Part shown: piece after piece, positions 56,019 to 64,000 of the stretch
How positions within the stretch are numbered: the first letter of the stretch is position 1
How the letters are laid out: each line of letters begins with the position of its first letter
Source of the DNA: Ceratothoa steindachneri
Taxonomy: Eukaryota > Arthropoda > Malacostraca > Isopoda > Cymothoidae
NCBI GenBank assembly: GCA_963969495.1
Contig: OZ018329.1
Span: 69,838,959 to 69,902,958, forward strand
Reading direction: 5' to 3'
DNA length: 64,000 bases
The notes under the pieces: model-generated
The model's input: only the letters and a program-made list of their open reading frames with translations
What the model was told of the DNA's origin: nothing
The model's database searches: none
Translations under genes and position numbers: made by a program

Positions 56019-56579
56019 TGTAAGAAAAATGGACCATGCATTCGCCAGGCTATCCATCACACATCACACTTACACAGCTGTGCTAAGCTTATTGCCCCCC
56101 AAAACCCTATATCGCAGGGGAATGGAGTTTCCCTCCCAACCCCCGGGTCCTTGCCCGCTGCGAGATGGTTCCAGACACAATTTTTCTCGAGCTTGTCTAG
56201 CAAACATCTCCCTCCTTAAAATTCCCGGCTCGTTCCGTTTCCCCCCTTCAAACTAGGGTCCAGTGGTTTTCGATAGTAAGGTCTCAATTCTGAAGGTACG
56301 CAAGGTAGGTACACTATTTCTCATTTCCTGGGCGGACGGAACAAGTCCTTCAAACTTTACTTCATCTCTCCACCGTTTCATTTAAACTGTGAACTAACGA
56401 AGGTTCTCCGAGCTTACATCGCTTAGAGAATCTCCCCTGAAAAGAGCACCTTTATCTTTTCCATAACCTTACTCTCTTTTATCGGTTTCTCTTTTCCCAG
56501 GCCTTCAACCACTCCCCTTTTTGTTAACAACCCTAATACATTGGTTTCGTGCCTTTCAAACTAGGCGTTGGGACTAACA
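56019..56579 (+). repeat. 3' LTR of BEL/Pao-1
   Basis: 561 bp, from TGTAAGAAAAATGGACC to GGGACTAACA. Pairs with 42452-43001. Confidence 0.85.
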
Positions 56580-56884
56580 ACAGCTGTAAAATTAATTTCC
56601 TGTACATTGTTTTGCAATTTTGACTGTTAACATAACATAATTTCACGGGTGCCAAAAGCTACGTGGGTCTATCAAAGGTCATTCGCATCCGTCAAAACCC
56701 ACCCACAAAATGCATCCATAGGATTGTGTCAGATCATGCATCTACAATATACAATTTGAACAATCCACAGGAATGCGTCAAAAACAAATAGCATCATCAT
56801 CAAAGCACGTCATAATTAAAATCACCCATAATATACAGTAATAAAAAACTGCATCCACACAATGAGTCCAGAATACCCCCCCTT
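56580..56884. other. Unassigned spacer
   Basis: AT-rich, no frame or repeat recognised. Confidence 0.4.
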
Positions 56885-56937
56885 TCCCCTCCAAAAAATA
56901 GTTAACCCTCCCTCCCCATATAATCATCTAATCTGCG

Positions 56938-57297
56938 TTTAAAACATTCAAGTTTGGACTGTCTACTGTCTCAAGTGGCAAACTATTCCAGTACTACATT
57001 CGCTAATTTCCAATCATTAAGTATTTTTCTAAACTTTAGTGATCTAGCATATATCTTCTCAAGAGCTAATGCAATACTATCTACCCCTTCAGTAGCCTAC
57101 AAATGCTGTCTGGGCCAGAGCCTTACCCTATATTTAACTACAATATAATCCATTTAATTATTTCCCTGTTCACATTAATGGTATTCAACACTATTTCCCT
57201 TGACCTAGAATTATCATTAATTAATCTATCTGGATTCTCTTCTGCAAATACTGAAGAAAAATGATAATTAAGAACCTCTACCTCATTAGATTCCTTT
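56938..57297 (-). pseudogene. CR1-like LINE RT entry joined to the C-terminal tail
   Basis: Reading down from 57297: EVEVLNYHFSSVFAEENPDR, GPDSICRLLKG and KFRKILNDWKLANVV, the known start of RT in CR1-like elements, with stops at several places. Directly after VV the sequence becomes NSLPLETVDSPNLNV, which belongs at the very end of such proteins. The whole catalytic palm and thumb are therefore deleted. Confidence 0.6.
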
Positions 57298-57344
57298 TAA
57301 CACATATTTGCAAATGAAGTTAAAAATGTATTTTCTTATGTTTA

Positions 57345-57461
57345 CTTTTCAGATCTGACACTCGTTTTTTCCGGGAATGCATACTTTACCCATAATCGAA
57401 CTAAGTTCCATAATAGGGAAAGTATGGATTTCCAGCAAAAACGAGTTTCAGATCTGAAAAG
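57345..57461. repeat. Foldback MITE-like palindrome
   Basis: 117 bp with inverted arms of about 45 bp: CTTTTCAGATCTGACACTCG on the left and its near reverse complement ending CAGATCTGAAAAG on the right, around a loop of about 24 bp. No coding capacity. Confidence 0.75.
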
Positions 57462-58199
57462 GATTCATAAAACTGCATAGGAATTTTTTTTTTTAAATTC
57501 ATACGAGTATAAAAGATCCAGAACTAGACCAGACGACAATAGCGGCGCCTACTATAGGCTATTTCCACCTAAAGAATTTGTACGTACGTTCGAAATGGGG
57601 AGCTTCACCCCCATACCCTCCACTTAATTGTGTATGTGTGGGGAAGGGGCTGCACCTCAGACTCCACGCAACTTAAAAGAAAACTTATAATATTCCTAGT
57701 TTGAAAGCCTGCCATAAGATTTGAATGTAAACATTGATTGCTAAATGTCGTTAGACCTCTAGTTTGAATAAAAGCTTTGCACAAAAAAGTTTAGAAATTA
57801 AAGCCTAGCACTTGGTAGAGTGCGAGCATTAAAAAGAAACGTGCCTTTAAACACCCTAACGGAAAATTACCAATGGGTTTTTCGCTCTTTGGAATCCTTT
57901 AATCCCGAACTAACACAGCTATCCCGGCGCCATTAGACCATAAAAAAAGAAAGAAAGAAAGCCACAAATCGTTCGAAAAAAAAATTGGTGTTGGTTGACT
58001 AGTCAGGCCAATATTAGGCCACAAAGGTTGAAGGAAATAGGGCAAAATGACGCAGTTTTCAAATTTAGCAAAGTAACGATATACTTTCAAAAAGTGAATA
58101 ACTACGCTATTATTAAGTTTCGGATGTTGAAAATGACATCGGTGGGATCATTTTAAAAATTAAACACGTTTATGGCCTTGAAAATTAAATGTGTTAAAA
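57462..58199. other. Insert between the two CR1-like LINE parts, unassigned
   Basis: Includes a TTCGAAATGGGGAGCTTCAC motif near 57588 related to one at 60637, and a TTGGTAGAGTGCGAGC near 57811 that resembles a tRNA D-arm (A box) but has no B box after it. No gene. Confidence 0.4.
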
Positions 58200-59330
58200 C
58201 GAATCTTAACTCATTTATATATAATAGGCCATATTTTATCACCGTTATCTTTATTAATGATTCTATAATAGTTAAATAATTTTCTTGTATCTTTATTATT
58301 ATTTTGAGCTAAATTAATTCCTGCCACTCGTTTGCTCTTCTTAATAATCTTATTTAGCTCATTTCTGGTCGATCTATAATGATTTAAATTGCAAAAAGTA
58401 CTTTCTCTCTGTAATCTCTGGTATGCCCTTTACTTCTGAGAAATTTTCCCAGCTATCTCCTGATTCCACCAAAATAGCTTCCTACATTTCTTCCTAATAG
58501 CTTTCATTGGAATACACTGATCCTGGACCATGTTTAATATAGTCTTAATAAAAGTGTCACACAGCTCATAAATATTCTTTCCACTGAATTCTATATCCCA
58601 CCTAATCGGATTTAGCAAGTTGCGTAATATATCGTAATCGCCCCTATAATAATTTGGATTTTTTGTGGAGTTTGTTGATGTTCTACCTTTCACTATTCCC
58701 AAGTTAAAACGAACCATCTGATGATCATTATTACCCAATGCTTCCCCGTCAGTCAATTCCTGAACCAAGTGATCTTCATTTGAAAGAACCAGGTCTAAGA
58801 TATTGGCACCCCTTGTTGGCTTATCAGCAAATTGAGTCAAAAAGTTATCCACAAAGCATTCTATAAACTTACAACTTGTTCTATCCCTTCCTATCATATT
58901 TTCCCAGTCCACAGAATTTAAATTAAAATCGCCAAGAATAACTGTATCTACTTCACATCCTTTACTTATTTCCCTCATAGGTACAATAAGACTGTCCGGG
59001 TGGTCGTTAAAAGGCTGCCAAGGGTATTATTCTATTTTTACCGACCCTAATATCTATCCAAAGTGACTCAATTTCTCCTTGTTTCATAGAATTATATAGA
59101 TTTGAAGAAATACTATAAATAATCAAACCACCACCAGTCCTATTTCTCCTTTGACTAATGTACATATCATAACCCTGAGGTTCAAAGTCAATCACATTGT
59201 CATTAAATTTACTTTCATTAACCCATGATTCTGTTACACATATTATATCTATATCTATATCTTCTTCAATAATATTGCGAAATAACTCATCCTTCTTATT
59301 TCTAAGACTTTTTTCAATGACATTATTCGG
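58200..59330 (-). pseudogene. CR1-like LINE endonuclease
   Basis: Apurinic-type endonuclease of a non-LTR retrotransposon. From 59330 down: a leader with IICVTESWVNES (catalytic TE), the frame 59007-59195 (GYDMYISQRRNRTGGGLIIY, ESLWIDIRVGKNR), a frameshift near 59000, then 58430-58978 with VDTVILGDFNLNSVDWENM, DNFLTQFADKPTRGANILDL and LGNNDHQMVRFNL (catalytic DH). The linker continues to about 58200. The active-site residues are present, but the frame is broken once and the protein is cut before RT. Confidence 0.78.
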
Positions 59331-60839
59331 TCAAGATTGAAGAAAAATGCACAAGAAATTAATTATACCACCGTGTAGAGGAAAAAAAGAATTATTAGGT
59401 GTAAGAATTCCATTGAAGTTTTAAGTCGGACCTAATATCCCTCGACCCTAATATTAAATAAGGTGTTGATATTACTTAATTATGATTTTATTATTTTTAT
59501 CGTTTTCTTTTCCTAAAAGTGTAATTATATATGTATGATCAACGGATGCACTTTTTACCAAAAAGAGACACTTGGCAATATTGTTGGAAGAGTTGCCTGA
59601 TAATATTCGAATGCTGTTTTCAACAATTTTTCAAGCTCTCAATCACAGATACGTTACATTTCGATTATGTATGTATTCTTTATTGTATTTTTGTGTTTTT
59701 CCAAAGAAAAATTTCTATGGTAACTCGCTAATTAAAAAATCTAGAACCTTGATTTAAGGGTGAACTAGAAAAAGGCTATTTATAGAAACGTTTACTTTTT
59801 CCTAAAGGCTAAATTGTGGTTCAAGGGTAAACCATCAACATAAATACACTTTTGTTTAATAGATTACCCTATGCTTATCTAATTTTTCCTTATCTTACCC
59901 TGCATTTTTAAAAGTGTAATGAGGAATCCGAGTCATCTCAGGAAGACAAGCAGGGAAATCAAAACCAAGCGACTCTCAATCAGAAAGATAGAACCTACGC
60001 ACAGGACAAGGTCCCAGAGAACCGCCTTAAGTTAATCCAAGAAATTCAGTCTCTCTCCTCCAAAAAAAACAACATAAAAGCTTTGCAAGAACCTCCCGTG
60101 ATCCAATGCTAAAATACGAGCAACAAAAAGACAAATGGAATGAAGCTATCAAAGAACTAGATAGCGAAGCAAAACCTAATAATTATAATTATGGGCGAAA
60201 ATCAGAAGAATAAAAGGAATGCCGCACAATTCAAAAATATATACAATTAAAGATGGCAACGGTGAAATAAAATCAGGAGGAAGAAGAAATTGAAGTAATT
60301 CTCAGAACACAATAAATCTTCAGAATTAGAATTAGCGATGAAGAAAATTATGAATACGACTTAAAAATTAAGTGATAGACGAACTTAATGAAAACATCGA
60401 AAGCACTTAGCAGAACAAAGCAAGTAAACGGGAGGGAGCCATCGATGTCGAGGAGGAGGACGCCACTAATTTTTCAATGACATATTTTAACTCTTCTACA
60501 GCCACCGATTTCAAGGAATTTTAGGACGTCAATGTTAGCTCCTCCCATTCGGGATGGAGCTCTGCATAAAAACGATGAACATCGGAGCGCCCTACAACGT
60601 CTGACAACTTTAATGAATGCGAACCCTAAGATAATTATTTCGAAATGGGGGGCTTTGCCCCCCTTTAATGGTGGGAAGTTGCACCTCCCACACCGGTCGC
60701 TAATTTTAATCATCTAACTATACTTAGCATACTTACATGGCCACCCACATAACATTCGAGGCCGGGGGTGAACCTCTTCATTTCGGTTAACGGGCCGGGA
60801 TTGGGGTGGGGTGTCTTTTTGAGGTGGATCTTGAGAATT
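59331..60839. other. Unassigned stretch with a GC-rich repeat motif
   Basis: Mostly AT-rich, no conserved frame. Near 60630-60700 a TTCGAAATGGGGGGCTTTGC block with short inverted GGGG/CCCC arms resembles 57588. The part at 59910-60100 is open but unrecognised. Confidence 0.4.
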
Positions 60840-61330
60840 TTATACCCATGCTTTTGACCTTCAATGGCAAAAGGCTCCACGTCTTGTGTGACCTGACCAC
60901 ACTTTGAGGGATTGCAGCGACACCTTTAAGCAATGCATCAGTTGCCATTGGAGATCATAGAAGCCAAGCGGTGGAATGCCCCAAAAGAAGAGAAGCGATG
61001 GACGAGAGGAAGAATTCAAGAGAAAGAAATATCGTAGAAGGAAAACCGCTCACACACAGCCATGAAAGACTTAATCACCCAACTCCCAAGCAAATACACA
61101 AGCCCCGTTCATAGTAATGGAAGGATAAAACGGGGAATTGACACCATTGGTCATTATTTCCCATACGGTGAATATAGCCACCCCTGGGGTGGCACTTTCT
61201 TATAGAAGAACTGAATAATATGCTCTACAAAGCTCATTAACTAAGAAATTACGGTTTTCCTCTGACCTCACCGCCATCAAAGATCCTAAAAATAAAGAAG
61301 AAGAAACAGAAGAGGCAATGGAAGCTGAAG
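60840..61330 (+). pseudogene. Possible LINE ORF1 relic
   Basis: A short stretch reads GDHRSQAVECPKRREAM followed by many basic and Glu residues (DERKNSRERNIVEG), like the last zinc knuckle and basic region of LINE ORF1 proteins such as 35025-36425. The upstream knuckles are not readable. Weak call. Confidence 0.25.
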
Positions 61331-62904
61331 ATATTTAAAGACGCCGCAGGCCACCTCCCCACCTCAAAACTTGCAAGGGAACGAGAGGCACAAGATTGTG
61401 TGAATAGAAAAGGAAGTGACCACAAGTGCCGCAGTAACAAAAAAAAACCCTCCAAACCAAAAGAACTCCGAGGAAAAGCAAAAACAAACGACAGCTAACA
61501 TGAATGTCAATACCATTGAATAAATACCCGAGAAAAAGGAAACAGGGTCAGAAATACGACAGTAGTAGAGTTTTTGCGTCTAACTTTTCCCTAGACAAAT
61601 GCCCAAAGCCTAAATAGCAACGGGCAATCCAAAATAACACCTTGAGACGCACGACGACTCGGAGCACGAAAGCGGTAATCGACATCGAGATTCCAACATT
61701 CACATTTACATCCCCCAAGAAAATATGCAAATGCTATATCGCGCATATCAGAAATATGCATTTATCACAAATTAAGAAGCGGAAACTTCTATTTATGATG
61801 TTATGAAGAAAAATAGAGTGGCGGCCATTTTGGCATTGGTGTTTTTAATTAAACATCAAAGGAATGATTGCGTTAGGTGGAGGTTTAGGTAGGTTAGTTC
61901 TTTATATATATATATATTTTTTTAGATTAGATTATTTTTTAGGGGCGGGGGATAAGCTTGTTCTTAGTAAGTGGATAGATTTTGTGTCATGTTTTTCCCC
62001 GTGAAGAAACCAAGCAATATGCCAATCCTAGTGACACCCCTTAGCAGACCCTAGTCCAAAATGACTGCTCTTTATGATACTGCATTCTCACCCGAATATT
62101 GTGGTAGTTTTGTAGCTGTAATTGATTTTTGTTCAATGCACGTCATACTCCGGAAAGAACGTGCATGTGAACGGCGCGAGGTTATGGCTGAATTAGATTA
62201 AACGAGATACTTCAGGCATAATACCAAACACGGATGTAAATATTAATTCTTTGTTGCACAAAACCCCATTAATTATGTGACATATAATTTAGTAAAAATG
62301 GCGCCATCTTTCGACCCACTTCAGGAGGGCATCAAACAACGAACGGAGAAAGAGGAATGGCAAGATTACTCCCAAATCCAACCCTACCCTATTGCCCCTC
62401 AAGTTGGTGCAATGATGCGCACCATCCACTCCAGCAAAGTCGCGCTGAAAGTAGGAGAACGACCAGAACTCAGCGATATACAGGGAACCAAGCCTCCAGG
62501 GGAATGAAGGGGCACCGGGATAAGGGAGCCCTGTGGCGGCCGTTCGAGGGGAGGTTACTTAGCAGCGCGACCGAGGAAGGAACATGTGCGAGAAGTGACC
62601 GGAGAAGAGAATAAGGGAATATACGGAGTAATCCGAGGGAGGTAAGTTCAGTTTGCCAGGAAGAGTAGACTGAAGAATAAAATTACTTAGAACAATCCGA
62701 TGAGGAACGAAGCAAAGATTATGCAATGACAAAAGAGTAATAGAATGAATAGAAGATAAATAATAGAATGAACTAGGAGATATAAGTAAATTGAGTCAAA
62801 ATGTCAGAAGTTAAATTCCAATGATTTTTTAATTAAAAAATTCGATTTGGGGTTCCAAAAGTGCGAACAATTTAGGGGGAAAGGATACAAAATGGTCCAA
62901 GGAG
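61331..62904. other. Unassigned stretch
   Basis: Contains a short TA run near 61905. The open frame 62277-62507 (76 aa) has no recognisable domain and poor support as a gene. Confidence 0.4.
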
Positions 62905-63430
62905 CCGAAAATGAGAAGATTTTTTTCTCTTTATCCTGACTTTAAAATTTCTTTTCTTTTCCTTTATTATTACTCTTCTTTCGTCTCATTTTCCGTTTTA
63001 TTTTTCTTTTCACACTTCATCTTTTATTTTTCTATTCATTTGTCTTTGAGTAGTTTATCTTTTTTATTTCTTTTTTTTGTTCTTTTACATTTTAATTTCT
63101 TTGTACCATTTTTTCTTTTCCTTTGATTTCTCTTTAAATTTTTTACCTTATCTTTTTCCCCCTTTTTTTGGTCCTGTCATCTTTTCATTGAATTTAGCCC
63201 TTTCCTTTTATTGCTTTTCCCTCAAATTTCCCTTTTCCTTTTCATCTTTCACTTTCGGGGAGCTTATTTCCACTTACTTTTCTTTTCCTTTTTTCTAGTT
63301 CTTTTCCCCCTTCTTACTTTTTCCCTTTTCATTTCCCTATTTTTTTCTTTCTTTCCCCTTTTTTATTATTCTTTTCTCAATTCCACTTCTTTCTCACTTT
63401 TCTTTCTCTTCCCTCCTTTTCTTTGTACAT
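62905..63430. repeat. Pyrimidine-rich (CT) low-complexity tract
   Basis: Over 500 bp made mainly of C and T on the + strand. Its three open frames rich in Phe, Ser and Leu are a composition effect. Confidence 0.85.
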
Positions 63431-64000
63431 ACGCCTTATAGACCCCCCAAAAACAGGTAACGTTGAGTACATGAGAAAATGTGCGGCCAGTGCACAACCC
63501 GCTATGACCGAACACGTAAGAGAAAGGGAAGAAATATAAATGAAAGAGGAAGAGGGATATATCCCCTCTCCATTTGAACACTATATAATCCCCCCCCACC
63601 CCTACCAGAGGAGCGGGTTTGGCTACGCCTCCAATATGTAGCAGCCCCCTACCCCAAAAGGTAAGTTGAGGTGTTGGAGCAGTAACATTATATGATTAGG
63701 CCTTCCTTCGTGGTCGGAGGAAAGGCCAATGAGGGGGGGTCGAATTATTTGCGGTTGTACGTCCGAGATTCATGTGCTCTATTTCTGGACTTCATAACCA
63801 CATGGGGCATGTGGTTTAGGGATAGGTAATGGAAAGATGAAGCAGCAAATAGAATAATTTATGGAATATTGTAGAATTCCACCGTTCCTTCATTAAGTTT
63901 ATGACTGATACCTAATGGTTTTGCAGGGAACCATTTCAACCCCCCCCCCCCTCCCATGAAGAAAGCAGAGAGGAAAGAAGCTGCAAGCTCCGAGTGTAAC
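63431..64000. other. Unassigned right end of the window
   Basis: Several C-runs; no gene or repeat family recognised. Confidence 0.4.

Larger units (their letters stand above)
42452..56579 (+). mobile_element. BEL/Pao element 1 with nested insertions
   Basis: Two closely similar LTRs (42452-43001 and 56019-56579) lie 13 kb apart in the same orientation. Between them the + strand reads BEL/Pao gag, A17 protease, RT, RNase H and integrase in order. Two interruptions explain the length: element X copy 2 at 46388-50712 and a Jockey-like LINE at 52067-53641. Without them the element is about 8.2 kb, including a minisatellite of about 1.2 kb near the 3' end. No target duplication was found at the outer ends. 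Confidence 0.8.
56885..59330 (-). mobile_element. CR1-like LINE, fragmented and internally deleted
   Basis: The - strand holds an endonuclease (58430-59330), the linker to RT (58200-58430), an insert of unrelated sequence (57300-58200), RT entry (57000-57297) and then, immediately, the extreme C-terminal tail (56938-56994). The RT palm is missing. Confidence 0.65.

Noticed and set aside
57800..57830. TTGGTAGAGTGCGAGC as a tRNA gene
   Set aside because: Only a D-arm-like segment; no B box or acceptor stem follows at a proper distance.
62911..63441. Phe/Leu/Ser-rich ORFs resembling membrane proteins
   Set aside because: They come from a CT-rich low-complexity tract and are open in all three frames.

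Overview
This window is eukaryotic nuclear DNA made almost wholly of nested, mostly broken transposable elements. The mix of families points to an arthropod: CsRn1-type and other Ty3/gypsy elements, BEL/Pao elements, I-like and Jockey-like LINEs, a CR1-like LINE, a Penelope element with GIY-YIG, DD41D mariners, a Polinton DNA polymerase relic and very long (TA)n tracts. I cannot name the species; a crustacean or chelicerate is a guess. There are no bacterial operons, rRNA genes or CRISPR arrays. The only candidate for an ordinary host gene is one 117-nt exon-like segment at 40140-40256 (- strand).

Layout. 488-7128: a CsRn1-type Ty3/gypsy element on the - strand with both LTRs. 7900-8484: a solo BEL-type LTR, followed by an I-like LINE scrap. 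9170-12135: copy 1 of an intron-bearing element, called X here, with a zinc-finger exon and an unnamed conserved protein. 12407-20779: BEL/Pao element 2, split at 13034-18732 by a young, internally deleted gypsy element with two 1.85-kb LTRs. 20780-24029: the 5' half of another gypsy element (LTR, gag, protease). 24505-25480: a DD41D mariner. 25793-27320: a Jockey-like LINE piece, apparently split by a nearly full-length I-like LINE (27321-about 34085, - strand: ORF1, endonuclease, RT, RNase H, TAAA tail).

35025-36425: an isolated LINE ORF1 abutting a Polinton-type polB relic (36430-37620, -). 38129-39712: a Penelope element with about 230-bp inverted terminal repeats, set inside (TA)n. 40848-42316: a solo gypsy-type LTR with an 80-bp hairpin array, also inside (TA)n. 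42452-56579: BEL/Pao element 1, whose two LTRs lie 14.1 kb apart because X copy 2 (itself holding a DD41D mariner) and a Jockey-like LINE have inserted into it; its 3' part carries a 19-bp minisatellite. 56885-59330: a CR1-like LINE with an internal deletion and a foldback MITE nearby. 59331-64000 holds mostly unassigned low-complexity sequence.

The genes do not form a pathway. Their relation is one of layering: the insertion order can be read from which element interrupts which. The youngest-looking events are the deleted gypsy at 13-18.7 kb (nearly identical LTRs), the solo LTR in (TA)n and the LINE in BEL/Pao-1 (target duplication still visible). All catalytic pol genes seen here carry frameshifts, stops or missing residues, so none looks autonomous as it stands. 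All calls are from reading the sequence; no database search was run.
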